A stretch of 37,609 nucleotides of DNA from Gemmatimonadales bacterium UBA4456 (GCA_002390225.1 DGOW01000099.1:30112-67720); one strand, 5' to 3'. Counted from the first letter of the stretch, positions 1-8,477 are shown. Notes: generated by a model not told the origin, from the letters alone. Made by a program: numbers and translations.

Positions 1-568
1 GTAGATGTGAGACGGCAGCCGAGGTGATCTGGGCGTCACCTTCGGGCCATCCGGTCACGTAGCCATCGAGTGGCATCCTGATGTCGATTGCGTCAGAAAT
101 TGTCGGGCCTCCGCCGTCGATCTCCATGAGAGGAAGCCAGTCGACAGCAGCAAAGGTGGCCAGCTCGGGCCGAACCGACTCGATGCGGGTCAGGAAATCC
201 GGGAATTCGGTGTACCGGCGGCCACCGAATTCATTGTCCGTCACCCCGTGCTTGTCGGGCCAGACTCCAGTCAGCATCGACGACCATGAGGGGCCAGAGA
301 CCGACGGTGTCGTCGTGCGGGTGCGCGCGGTAAACGACCCTCCCATGGCCAACGCGTCGATGTTGGGTGTGGGGACGTCCGCGAGAACATCCGGGCGCAC
401 ACCGTCGATGCCGATAAGGAGAACTTTTGGCGTGCGCTCTTCGAGCGGGATCATTGGAGGTGGCTCGTCCGCGCCCTTGTCGCATGCGGTGAGCGCTGCG
501 CTCAGAAACGCCAGCACAATCGGTTGCCAAACAGAGCGAGTTACGCTCCACTTCCGGTTCCATATCAT
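1..568 (-). CDS. Type I phosphodiesterase / alkaline phosphatase-superfamily lipoprotein (3' end beyond window)
   Basis: Only the first 189 residues are present; the gene runs off the left edge. The N-terminus has a signal peptide ending in a lipobox-like ALTAC (Cys29), so it is probably a membrane-anchored periplasmic or outer-membrane lipoprotein. The segment KVLLIGIDGVRPDVL (48-62) supplies the first metal-binding Asp (D55) of the alkaline phosphatase/nucleotide pyrophosphatase fold. TTTPSVSGPSW (85-95) followed by LTGVWPDKHGV matches the nucleophile region of secreted phosphodiesterases. It probably hydrolyses phosphomono- or diesters outside the cytoplasm; the substrate cannot be told. 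The ATG at 568-566 has a GAGGA ribosome site seven bases upstream. The start lies only 24 bases from the divergent cupin gene. Sulfatase-like members of the same superfamily are an alternative reading. Confidence 0.85.
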   Translation of the reverse strand, partial: MIWNRKWSVTRSVWQPIVLAFLSAALTACDKGADEPPPMIPLEERTPKVLLIGIDGVRPDVLADVPTPNIDALAMGGSFTARTRTTTPSVSGPSWSSMLTGVWPDKHGVTDNEFGGRRYTEFPDFLTRIESVRPELATFAAVDWLPLMEIDGGGPTISDAIDIRMPLDGYVTGWPEGDAQITSAAVSHL

Positions 569-575
569 CAGGTGA

Positions 576-585
576 TCCTCGGAGG
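576..585. promoter_or_regulatory. Back-to-back ribosome binding sites in one small inverted repeat
   Basis: The bases TCCTCGGAGG hold GGAGG for the plus-strand cupin (ATG at 593) and GAGGA on the minus strand for the phosphodiesterase (ATG at 568). The inner nine bases CCTCGGAGG are self-complementary around a central base. Both spacings are about seven bases, which fixes both starts. No promoter can fit in the 24-base gap, so each promoter must lie inside the other gene's coding sequence. Confidence 0.7.
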
Positions 586-592
586 CTCACGA

Positions 593-946
593 ATGTCGGT
601 TCGACACGTCGACACACTGCCAGCGGAAGAAGTAAAGGCCGGTAAGGATACAAAGGTTCAGGTGCTCATCGGACCGGATCAGGGCCCGAATTTCGCTCTG
701 CGGCGCTTTGTCATGGAGCCGGGTGGGGGTATGCCCCTGCATACGAACACAGTGGAGCACGAGCAGTATGTCCTTCGTGGAAGCGCGCGCGTTCAGATTG
801 GGCATGATGTGCACGAGGTGAAGGAAGGGGACGTGGTGTACATCCCCGGCGGGGTAGAGCACAACTACGAGGCAGGCGACAACGGATTCGAGTTCCTCTG
901 CGTGGTTCCGAACCTGGCGGACGAGATTTCGCTCGTCGACTGCTGA
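593..946 (+). CDS. Small single-domain cupin protein
   Basis: A 117-residue protein with one cupin barrel. Motif 1 is GGGMPLHTNTVEHEQYVLRG (residues 44-63), with H50, H56 and E57. Motif 2 is GDVVYIPGGVEHNYEA (79-94), with H90. In the related HTHxWEHE-type cupins the position two after the first His is normally His, but here it is Asn52, so the metal site may be altered. No signal peptide is visible, so it is probably cytoplasmic. Small cupins of this kind bind a metal and act as isomerases, dioxygenases or sensors; nothing here picks one. The ATG at 593 is chosen because GGAGG sits seven bases upstream; an in-frame start at 524 would run through the divergent gene's start. It converges on the broken GGDEF gene. 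Confidence 0.88.
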   Translation: MSVRHVDTLPAEEVKAGKDTKVQVLIGPDQGPNFALRRFVMEPGGGMPLHTNTVEHEQYVLRGSARVQIGHDVHEVKEGDVVYIPGGVEHNYEAGDNGFEFLCVVPNLADEISLVDC

Positions 947-989
947 CGCTGCGGCCCCACATGGGTAATGCAGTGCCGTCAGGGGCCAT

Positions 990-1494
990 CATCGTACGTG
1001 GCCGTCCCGGCCGTCGGGCGAGCCCGATCCCTCCACTCGTCGCCTCGGCCGCGAGCGATGCGGTGTCAGCCGACCGAAGCAACGTCTGAGCGTCGGGGAT
1101 GTTCTCCGCACAGGCTGCCAGACCGAACGCGACGTCACCATGAGCCATATCTGGGATGGCTGCCTCGATTCGGTCCGTGGCAACGCACCCTCTCGTTAGT
1201 TCCCAGGAGTAGCAAGACGTACCTGCCGTTGCCCGTGTGCGAGACGAGGTCGGTGGATCGGGTGATGCCGAGAATACACTGCCCGATCGCGCGGACCTTC
1301 GCTTCGGGCCCGTCGGCACCGGCCCCGATCGTCAAGAGCATGATCGTGAACGGAATTCCTCGATCACCAGCATCGAAGACATCGTTGCAGATCATGTCGA
1401 AATGTCGGCTGTTGGTCAGCCCGGCCTGAGCATCTGTCAGCGCGGGGTGGGTCGTGGCCTTGCCACCGGTTTCTCTGCGGTCGTCAACGATCAT
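990..1494 (-). pseudogene. Frameshifted, degenerate GGDEF-domain gene
   Basis: From the ATG at 1494 the minus strand reads a GGDEF-like domain. It opens with ALTDAQAGLTNSRHFD (like TDxLTGLxNRRxFD), continues with FTIMLLTIGAG (where LLDIDxFK is expected), then RSTDLVSHTGNGRYVLLLLGT. The RxxD allosteric (I-site) motif is kept exactly five residues before the signature, but the signature is GNGRY and the metal-binding Asp is lost, so cyclase activity is not expected. At about 1185-1200 the reading frame changes. The C-terminal part (ATDRIEAAIPDMAHGDVAFG, then DAQTLLRSADTASLAAEA) follows in another frame, which stays open into the convergent cupin gene with no sensible stop. The start is 22 bases after the PQQ gene's stop and has no clear ribosome site. 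A sequencing error is the main alternative to true decay. Confidence 0.7.
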
Positions 1495-1516
1495 GGAAGA
1501 TCGTCGGTCAAGTGCA

Positions 1517-3457
1517 CTAGTCGATCGGTAGGGCCAGAGCGATCAGCTCGGCCGCCTGCCCGCCGCCACCTACCGCGATCACAATGAACTGTCGTCCGTC
1601 GTGCATGTAGGTCATGGGCAGGCCGACCTGCGCGTTGGGTAGCTCGATCTCCGCGATGATCTCCCCCGTCGTCTTGTTGAGCGCCCTCAGCATTGGTGCG
1701 CCTGACGCACCTTCGCCAGTGAAGAGAAGCGTACTGGTTACGAGCACGCTGGCGCGTGAGACTTTGCCAGTGCGCGGCACCAGCTCCGGATCGATGCCGA
1801 GCGCCTCGGCGACACCGTCAGGAGTATCTCCATTCGCCACGGTCCAGGCATGGTCACCGGTTGACAGGTCGAGCGCTGTCACGCGCCCCCATGGGGGTTT
1901 CACAATGGGAATGCCCCGTGCGATCTGGGCGCGCGCGAACCCGAAGATATAGTCCATGTCGGACTGCTCGCCGCCCGGGATGAGTTGAAGTACGGAGGCG
2001 TTCGTCTGCGACCCCACGTACAGCATACCGGTTTCAGGGTCGAGTGCGCCGCCCTCCCAATTAGCGCCGCCGATGGTGCTGGGGAGAGACAACGTGCCCT
2101 TGGTGCCGTCCGGAGCGTCACGAAGTGATGGCGGTGTGAAGAGCGGCCCCATGCGGTAGTCGGCCACGGCCTCGAGAGCGCGTGCCTTGATCTCCGGTGT
2201 GAAGTCGATGAGATCGTCTTCCGTGAAGCCCTGGCGATCGAACGCCGGCGGCTTGGTCGGGATGGGCTGCGTAGGCGATGTCCACTCCCCCGGAACGTCA
2301 GTCTGCGGCACCGGCCGCTCTTCGATCGGCCAGATGGGCTCGCCCGTGAGTCGATCGAACACGTAGGTGAAACCCTGTTTCGTAATCTGTGCGACGATCT
2401 TCCTCGGCGTCCCGTCTACCTCGATATCGGCGAGGATCGGAAACGTCGGGTTGTCCCAATCCCAGATGTCATGGTGGATGATCTGGAAGTGCCAGACCTT
2501 CTCACCTGTCCGCGAATCGAGGGTGACCAGGCTGGTGGAGAAGAGATTGTTGCCATGCCGATGGCCACCGTAGTAGTCACCGGTGGCGGCCTCGGTCGGC
2601 ACGTACACATATCCGGTCTCGAGATCTGCGGAGATCGGAGCCCACGCAGCTGCGTTTCCGGTGTAGGCCCACGACTCGTACATCCACGTCTCGTTCCCTT
2701 CTTCGCCCGGTTCGGGGATCGTCTTGAAGGTCCAGAGAAGCTCTCCGGTGCGCGCGTCGAAGCCGCGGATGTCCCCGGGCGTGTTGGTCATCGACGGAGG
2801 CCGCAGTCCGACATGGTGGGCGGAACCGACGACGATGACATCGCCAACCACCGTCGGGGGCGAGCTCGCCCCGATCGTGCCGACAAGTGGGATTCCGGTG
2901 CGCGCCCGGTGTCCGTCGTTCAAGTCGACGGTGCCCGCCGTGCCGAAGCCCGCGACCGGGAGACCGGTTTCCGACGCGAGGGCGACCATGTGGTAGCCCG
3001 GCGTCACGACGATGATACGATCGTCGCCGGCGCCGTCGGACCAGTAGCCGACACCGCGGCCAGGGTTGGCACGGGGTGCCTCGGCCAGTCGCTCGCCCTC
3101 GTCCATTGTCCACATCCAGCGCGTCTCACCGCTCCCTGCTTCGATTGCGACGACCGCGCGGCGCTGACCCGCTGTCGCATAGAGCACGCCATCGACCATG
3201 AGCGGCGTGGTGGCTGACCGAATGAGCGGGTTCGGGCCGTAGTTCCGACCGCTCCAACGCCATGCGATCTCGAGCTCTCCGGCATTAGATGCGTCGATCT
3301 GGTCGAGCGCTGAATACCGTGTATGTCCGGGGTCTCCTCCATACACAGACCACTGTCCGTCAGAGACTCCGGTCTGACCGGTAGCGGGCGTCGGGAAGAG
3401 TGCTACGGCTGCGACGACCGCGGCTGGCATGGTCCAGAGAGCTAAGGGGTGACGCAT
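1517..3457 (-). CDS. Secreted PQQ-dependent (glucose/quinate-type) dehydrogenase
   Basis: A 646-residue exported quinoprotein with a signal peptide (residues 1-27, ending ATGQ), so it should act in the periplasm. The mature protein starts with QWSVYGGDPGHTRYSALDQI, typical of the eight-bladed propeller quinoproteins. Repeated blade motifs such as ALASETGLPVAGFG, GFDARTGELLWTF, TLDSRTGEKVWHF and VFDRLTGEPIW follow. The HHDIWDWDNP motif (328-337) is characteristic of the membrane-bound glucose/quinate/shikimate branch rather than methanol dehydrogenases. It lacks both the N-terminal membrane helices of Gcd and a fused cytochrome c domain, so electrons must pass to a separate carrier; the dihaem cytochrome at 8477-9229 is one candidate (inference). 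AAGGA lies just upstream of the ATG. It diverges from the hydrolase gene. The substrate is unknown (sugar, polyol or other alcohol). Confidence 0.9.
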   Translation of the reverse strand: MRHPLALWTMPAAVVAAVALFPTPATGQTGVSDGQWSVYGGDPGHTRYSALDQIDASNAGELEIAWRWSGRNYGPNPLIRSATTPLMVDGVLYATAGQRRAVVAIEAGSGETRWMWTMDEGERLAEAPRANPGRGVGYWSDGAGDDRIIVVTPGYHMVALASETGLPVAGFGTAGTVDLNDGHRARTGIPLVGTIGASSPPTVVGDVIVVGSAHHVGLRPPSMTNTPGDIRGFDARTGELLWTFKTIPEPGEEGNETWMYESWAYTGNAAAWAPISADLETGYVYVPTEAATGDYYGGHRHGNNLFSTSLVTLDSRTGEKVWHFQIIHHDIWDWDNPTFPILADIEVDGTPRKIVAQITKQGFTYVFDRLTGEPIWPIEERPVPQTDVPGEWTSPTQPIPTKPPAFDRQGFTEDDLIDFTPEIKARALEAVADYRMGPLFTPPSLRDAPDGTKGTLSLPSTIGGANWEGGALDPETGMLYVGSQTNASVLQLIPGGEQSDMDYIFGFARAQIARGIPIVKPPWGRVTALDLSTGDHAWTVANGDTPDGVAEALGIDPELVPRTGKVSRASVLVTSTLLFTGEGASGAPMLRALNKTTGEIIAEIELPNAQVGLPMTYMHDGRQFIVIAVGGGGQAAELIALALPID

Positions 3458-3532
3458 GCTTCCTTCGGGTGGAAGTGTTCAGGCCGGGACAACGTGGTCT
3501 ACGTCGAGCTATGCCGCCAGATTCTCTTCATC

Positions 3533-4588
3533 ATGAACCTTCGTGCCCTCTCGATGCCTCTCGACTCCTCGACATTTCCGGTTTCAACTCGGTCCCGTCG
3601 TGCCGTCGCCGGGGTGTTCATGCTCGTGACTGCGCTCCTCGCTCTGTGGACAGTCGGTCCCCGGCCGACGTTCGTGGAGCGGTGGGAGGAACCGGAATTG
3701 CCCGACGACCTCGACGTGTGGGCTGCGCAGCGCGAGGTGGGTGTCCCAGATCTGCGAGAGGGAGACGGTCGGTCGATTGTATGGGCTGATCCCGAGGTCA
3801 GAGGGAGAACCCCGCTGAGCCTCGTGTATCTGCACGGGTTTTCGGCAGACCGACATGAGATGGAGCCCGTGATCTCCCATCTGGGTGCAGATCTGGGTGC
3901 GAATGTCTTTTTCACTCGACTGGCAGGCCATGGGCGCGACGGCGCCGCGATGGCTGAGGCGACCGTGGAGGACTGGCTTGCCGATGCGGTGGAGGCACTC
4001 GCGGTCGGGGCGCGGCTCGGTGATCGGGTTGCCTTGATCGGAACGAGCACGGGGGGGACGTTGGCGTCCTGGGTCGCCGCTCGTCCCGAGGCCGGTGACC
4101 GGGTCGCCGCAATGATTCTGGTCTCACCGAACTTCCATCCGAAAGACCGGAATTCGAGGGTTTTCCTGCAACCGTGGGGAGAGAAGATCGCGGGTCTGGT
4201 GATCGGGAAGGAGCGCTGCTGGGAGCCAATGAACCAGGCTCAGCAGCGACACTGGACGACGTGTTATCCGATCGAGGCGATCACGCCCATGATGGCGTTG
4301 GTCGAGCGGGTGCGAATGATGGATCTCTCCTCCGTGACCGTCCCGACGCTCGGGATCTACTCACCGGATGACAACGTCGTCGATGCCCGAGAGACGGACG
4401 CGCGAATGGCGGCTATGACGGGTGCGCGCGTGGTGACCGTGGACGTTCCCACGGCCACGGATCCTTCTCACCATGTGCTGGCTGGCGACATCGTGTCTCC
4501 CGAGTCGAATGATGACGTGCGTCGGCTCATGCTGGAGTTCCTTCGCGAACAGCTTGGGGCGTCGGTGGCTGACCCTGACGGACTGTGA
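3533..4588 (+). CDS. Membrane-anchored alpha/beta hydrolase (lysophospholipase/lipase-like)
   Basis: From the ATG at 3533 the protein has 351 residues. A hydrophobic segment (about 24-41) gives a signal anchor, placing the catalytic part outside the cytoplasm. The hydrolase core shows the oxyanion HG (LVYLHGFSADRHE, 98-110), the nucleophile elbow GTSTG (170-174, Ser172), an acid in YSPDDNVVD (about D280) and a catalytic His in PSHHVLAG (about H314). This arrangement matches the serine hydrolase/monoglyceride lipase group. An upstream in-frame start at 3449 would overlap the divergent PQQ gene and is less likely; an ATG at 3554 is also possible. No good ribosome site is seen at either. The substrate is unknown; an ester or lipid is likely. 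Confidence 0.82.
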   Translation: MNLRALSMPLDSSTFPVSTRSRRAVAGVFMLVTALLALWTVGPRPTFVERWEEPELPDDLDVWAAQREVGVPDLREGDGRSIVWADPEVRGRTPLSLVYLHGFSADRHEMEPVISHLGADLGANVFFTRLAGHGRDGAAMAEATVEDWLADAVEALAVGARLGDRVALIGTSTGGTLASWVAARPEAGDRVAAMILVSPNFHPKDRNSRVFLQPWGEKIAGLVIGKERCWEPMNQAQQRHWTTCYPIEAITPMMALVERVRMMDLSSVTVPTLGIYSPDDNVVDARETDARMAAMTGARVVTVDVPTATDPSHHVLAGDIVSPESNDDVRRLMLEFLREQLGASVADPDGL

Positions 4589-4680
4589 AGGAATGTCCAG
4601 CGCGTTCACGAAGAATCTCAGACAGGCTTCGCTTCTTCAGCGCGTCGACCATCCGCCGATGTGGGTCTCGCTCGGCTGAG

Positions 4681-6183
4681 CTAGACCTCCCGGGCCATCG
4701 GGGGTAGTCGGTCGAACCACGGTCTGGCGCGCTCGAGCTGGCCGGCAAGGCGAAACAGCGTGTCTTCCCGAGCGAATCTCCCCACGAAGTGCACTCCGAT
4801 TGGCAGGCCCTCTTCGCTCCAGTAGAGGGGCACCGACATCGCCGGGTGCCCGGTGATGTTGTACACCGGCGTCCACGGGATGAAGTCGAGTGCCGATTTG
4901 GCGGCCTGGTCGATCAGGCCCGCAGCCTTGATGAGGCGCCCCGAGCCGAACATGCCGAGGATCTTCAGCTGAGTGCGCTCAGCTGGACTCGGGCCGATGG
5001 TGCCGAGTGGCGGAGGCGGGACGGAGACCGTTGGTGTGAGTACGATGTCGTATTGCTCGAAGAACTCGCCCACGTCTCGCGCCATGACTTCCATCTGGCG
5101 AAGCGAGGCCGCGTACTGCTGTGCGGACAGCGCGCTCGAGATCAGGCCGAGCGCCCACGTTGACGGCTCCAGTTCGTGGCGTCGAGGGCGGCGGCCGACC
5201 GCGAGGGACGCCTCACCGATATCCGCTCCCAGCTCGCCGGCGACGACGGTGAGGAAGTTCCTAGCGAATGCGTCGCCATCGATGGGTATGTGGTCTTCGA
5301 CGACTTCGTGACCTAGCGACTCGAGGAGCGCCGCAGCGTCGGCGACGGCGTCGATACAGTCCGGGTGAACCTCCGTGTCGACGCACGGGATCGTCGTATA
5401 CGCAATGCGCAGGGGTGCTGGATCACGCTCTACTTCGGCGAGCCATGGGCCTGTTGGCGGAGGAATCTCGAACGCCGCGCCCGGGTCGGGGCCGTGGGTA
5501 GCGTCCAGCATGGCTGCGCTGTCCCGAACGCTCCGAGTCAGCACGTGTTCGACCGAGGCTCCTCTCCAGAACTGGCCTCGGTTCGGTCCGGTCGGCGTCC
5601 GACCACGGCTCGGTTTCAGCCCGAAGAGCCCGCAGCATGATGCCGGGATCCGGATCGAGCCACCTCCGTCGCCACCGCCAGCCATCGGCACCACACCGGT
5701 CGCGATCGCCGCCCCGCTGCCGCCACTCGAGCCTCCGGGACTGCGCTCAAGATTCCAGGGGTTGAGCGTCGGTCCCCAGATTTCGGGCTCCGTGACGGGT
5801 TGCAGGCCCCACTCTGGAGTATTGGTCTTGCCGAAGACACTGACGCCGGTCGCGTGCACGCGGGACACGAGTTCTGAGTCCCAGGTCACGACGTAGTCGC
5901 GCATGAAGTGACTGCCGGCGGAGGTTGGATGTCCGGCATACATCGACGCGAGATCTTTTGCCAGGAAGGGGACGCCGACGAACGGTCCTTCCTTGGGATC
6001 CTCCGCAGCCCGGCGTGCATCTTCCTCCATGAGGTGCACCACGGCGTTGATCTGTGGATTCACCGCTTCAAGGCGTGCCAGTGCCAGCTCCAGAAGCTCG
6101 GTAGCCGTCACGTCCCCTTGTCGGACCGCGTCCGCGAGAGCGAGGGCGTCGCGAGAGAGGTACTCCTCATGGGTCATGCTCAC
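4681..6183 (-). CDS. Amidase-signature family amidase
   Basis: A 500-residue enzyme that hydrolyses a carboxamide to acid and ammonia. The Ser-cisSer-Lys triad of the amidase-signature family is complete: K76 in GVPFLAKDLAS, cis-Ser152 in SPGGSSGGSG (148-157), and nucleophile S176 in GGGDGGGSIRIPAS (169-182). No signal peptide is seen, so it is cytoplasmic. GatA is a less likely reading because no gatB or gatC is present. The GTG start at 6183 overlaps the stop of the octahaem cytochrome gene by four bases (GTGA), with GGGGG just upstream; an ATG at 6177 is an alternative. The overlap makes it the third gene of an operon with two cytochromes, an odd pairing. The substrate cannot be told. Confidence 0.92.
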   Translation of the reverse strand: MSMTHEEYLSRDALALADAVRQGDVTATELLELALARLEAVNPQINAVVHLMEEDARRAAEDPKEGPFVGVPFLAKDLASMYAGHPTSAGSHFMRDYVVTWDSELVSRVHATGVSVFGKTNTPEWGLQPVTEPEIWGPTLNPWNLERSPGGSSGGSGAAIATGVVPMAGGGDGGGSIRIPASCCGLFGLKPSRGRTPTGPNRGQFWRGASVEHVLTRSVRDSAAMLDATHGPDPGAAFEIPPPTGPWLAEVERDPAPLRIAYTTIPCVDTEVHPDCIDAVADAAALLESLGHEVVEDHIPIDGDAFARNFLTVVAGELGADIGEASLAVGRRPRRHELEPSTWALGLISSALSAQQYAASLRQMEVMARDVGEFFEQYDIVLTPTVSVPPPPLGTIGPSPAERTQLKILGMFGSGRLIKAAGLIDQAAKSALDFIPWTPVYNITGHPAMSVPLYWSEEGLPIGVHFVGRFAREDTLFRLAGQLERARPWFDRLPPMAREV

Positions 6184-8477
6184 GGTCGTCCCCCGACCAG
6201 GAGTTCGAGATCTGCCAGCATCTGGCGAGAGTTGGCGTGGTTGGGCATGAATTCGACCGCTCTGCGGGCGTATGGCAGTGCTTCGTCGAATCGCTCGAGG
6301 CGAATCAGCGTACGGGCCAGTTCGAAGTGTCCACGTCCAAGGCCGGGGTCCGACTCGACCGCCAGGAGATACGCCTCCGCTGCCTCGTCGTATCGCTGAG
6401 CCAGTTGAAGCGCGTTCCCCATGTTGAAGTGAGCCAGAGCCTCTCGCGGGTTCAGTGCGAGGGCTTCCTGATATGCCTGTCGCGCTGCTCCCTGGTCGCC
6501 ACTGTTCGAGAGGGCGACGCCCAGATTGACCCAGGCCAGAGGCTGTTGTGGGTCGACCGCGAGGCTAGCGCGGATTGTGGTGATCGCCTCTGTGAACTGG
6601 CCCGCTCTACTATGCATCTGACCCATCGCGTGCAGGACGCGAGCGTCGCCGGGACTCAGCTCGAGCGCCTTGTGGTAGGCGATCGCACTCGTTTCGAAGT
6701 CGCCTTCGTCCCGTGCCTGGTCACCCAGGAACCCTAGAGCCAGAAGCCAGCGCCCCCGTAGCGCCTGGTCGGACACCGAGGTCTGAAGGAGTTGGACGAG
6801 TCGCGCACGGACCGTGGGTGTGTCCCCCGAACTCCAGTGAAGTGCGGCAGCCGCCATCGACCGAATGTCGAGGTCAGAGCTCTCCAGAAGCTCGAGTAGG
6901 TCAGCTTCGACATCCTGGGGAAGCGCGTCGACATCGGGTTGCAGATAGCCGGTGAGGAGTCGGCTCATCGCCTGAAACTGGACCAGCGGGTCCGTCTCTT
7001 CCGGGTGCAAGAGGAGTGCCGCGGCCTCCTCGAGATTGCGAGCTCGGAACTCTGTGTTGATTCCCTCCACCAGCGGGCGGTGTGGCTTCAGTTCACCCCA
7101 CCACGCCCGGGCTTGGCTCTGGAGCTGCAGCGCGGACTGGTCCTCGTGACACTGCGCGCACGCCGTCTTCAGCCCCAGGTCCGCATCGTAGACGGGGCGG
7201 GGAATAGCGATGGTGTGATCCGAGCGAGCGAACGCAACGCCTCCGCCCACTTCCGGATGCTGCAGGTAGGGCATGTGGCACGACACGCATTTGGACGCCT
7301 CTGTGTCGGCCGGATGGAAGGTGTGCGTGGTGACGTCGGTCGCCTTGCTGAGGTGACACGACGTGCATTGGCGATCGTCGAACGGGTCGTCGAGCGGGGT
7401 ACGGTTGATGTCCCAATAGTCCTGGCCGTGGGGCTCGTGACAGCTCGCGCAGTCCATCGGACCCTGCAGGTAGCATGCGCTCGCGAGGTGGTTCGCCTGA
7501 TAGGCGAAGCTCCGGACGCGCCCGTCGGCGAAGTACGGTTGGTCACCAAGGACAGGATACTTGAGCGCGTAGTAGCTCTCGAGCGACTCGCCCGGCAGGT
7601 AGCCCTCACGGAGTACGTCCTTGAGCGCGTGACACTGAAAACAGACGCCAAGCGCGTCGTCTTTACCCAGATTCGCGAGGCTCTCGATTCCGGCCTCCGC
7701 GCCAGGGAAGCCCGCCTCGGCGAGCTCGACGTGACGCGCTCCTGGACCGTGGCACGACTCGCAGTTCACCTGCAGTGTCGTGTACTCCGTGCGGTAGCCT
7801 GTGCCCGGCTCGAGCGTCGTCGTGATCTGACTACCGTGACAGTCCTGGCAGTTCGCGAAGCGGTCGACTGTCCCGATCGGACGGAGTGGAGGCCAGTCGC
7901 CACAGTCGGCCAGCCGCATATCCGACGTGATCGGTTCCCAGCCCTGGTTGGTCCGAGAACCCGTGTTGCAGAACCAATCGGCGGCTGAGTCTGACCAGTC
8001 CCAGGGGAGGAAGCGCTCGGTTCCATCCCCGAGACGGCTGATAAAGCCCTGAGTGCCTCCGCCGATCATGTGGGCGCCGCCGATCACTCCGGTTACCGTG
8101 AATGCGTCGACCGCGAAGCCGTCCTGCTCGACGAGGAAATCGTAGGTGCCACCGCGGACTCGAGGTGTGACGGTCGCGTCGGCAAAACGGATCGGTTGGC
8201 CGTTGAAGGCCGCGATCACGACGTCGGGGCCAGGCATGCCGCCGGCCTTCCCATGAGTGGAGCCTGCCCAGGCGTCGTACTGGTCTTCGTGACAGGTCCC
8301 GCACGCGTCTGCGCCGACGAAATCGGTCCGTGCGACGGTCGATGCCGCAGTCGGTACCGGGGGTGGGAAGTCGAGAGAGCCGATCGTTGGTGCCGACGTG
8401 TCGCCACCCTCGGCACAAGCGCCAGCGCTGAACAGGATCACGACGGAGGCCACGAGCATTGACTGTGGTCGGCTCAT
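6180..8477 (-). CDS. Octahaem c-type cytochrome lipoprotein with C-terminal TPR repeats
   Basis: A 765-residue lipoprotein (lipobox SAGAC, Cys21) with eight CxxCH haem sites at residues 59, 210, 239, 279, 343, 371, 397 and 440. The region between the first two (about 80-200) is a non-haem beta-rich insert. After the haem region, about 495-595 looks like helical repeats, and about 598-760 holds four or more TPR units (for example AWVNLGVALSNSGDQGAARQ, AHFNMGNALQLAQRYDEAAE). The spacing resembles cytochrome c554/nitrite-reductase-like multihaem proteins, but I cannot assign a reaction. It should face the periplasm or cell surface, with the TPR part as a docking surface. The ATG at 8477 is chosen over upstream in-frame starts because it begins the lipoprotein signal, has GGAGG nine bases upstream, and overlaps the upstream stop as TGATG. 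Confidence 0.9.
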   Translation of the reverse strand: MSRPQSMLVASVVILFSAGACAEGGDTSAPTIGSLDFPPPVPTAASTVARTDFVGADACGTCHEDQYDAWAGSTHGKAGGMPGPDVVIAAFNGQPIRFADATVTPRVRGGTYDFLVEQDGFAVDAFTVTGVIGGAHMIGGGTQGFISRLGDGTERFLPWDWSDSAADWFCNTGSRTNQGWEPITSDMRLADCGDWPPLRPIGTVDRFANCQDCHGSQITTTLEPGTGYRTEYTTLQVNCESCHGPGARHVELAEAGFPGAEAGIESLANLGKDDALGVCFQCHALKDVLREGYLPGESLESYYALKYPVLGDQPYFADGRVRSFAYQANHLASACYLQGPMDCASCHEPHGQDYWDINRTPLDDPFDDRQCTSCHLSKATDVTTHTFHPADTEASKCVSCHMPYLQHPEVGGGVAFARSDHTIAIPRPVYDADLGLKTACAQCHEDQSALQLQSQARAWWGELKPHRPLVEGINTEFRARNLEEAAALLLHPEETDPLVQFQAMSRLLTGYLQPDVDALPQDVEADLLELLESSDLDIRSMAAAALHWSSGDTPTVRARLVQLLQTSVSDQALRGRWLLALGFLGDQARDEGDFETSAIAYHKALELSPGDARVLHAMGQMHSRAGQFTEAITTIRASLAVDPQQPLAWVNLGVALSNSGDQGAARQAYQEALALNPREALAHFNMGNALQLAQRYDEAAEAYLLAVESDPGLGRGHFELARTLIRLERFDEALPYARRAVEFMPNHANSRQMLADLELLVGGRP

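Noticed and set aside
1180..1205. Programmed ribosomal frameshift in the GGDEF gene
   Set aside because: No classical slippery heptamer or following pseudoknot is visible, and the shifted frame runs into the cupin gene without a stop; decay or sequence error is simpler.
4594..4680. 28-codon frame between the hydrolase and amidase genes
   Set aside because: Too short, no ribosome site, no recognisable features; the gap is under 100 bases.
4681..6183. GatA subunit of the tRNA amidotransferase
   Set aside because: The amidase signature is shared, but no gatB or gatC is nearby and the gene sits behind cytochromes; a general amidase fits better.
6939..7988. Long plus-strand open frame (349 codons) opposite the octahaem cytochrome
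   Set aside because: It is antisense to eight in-frame CxxCH motifs, has Arg/Val-rich composition, and is an effect of GC-rich codon use.
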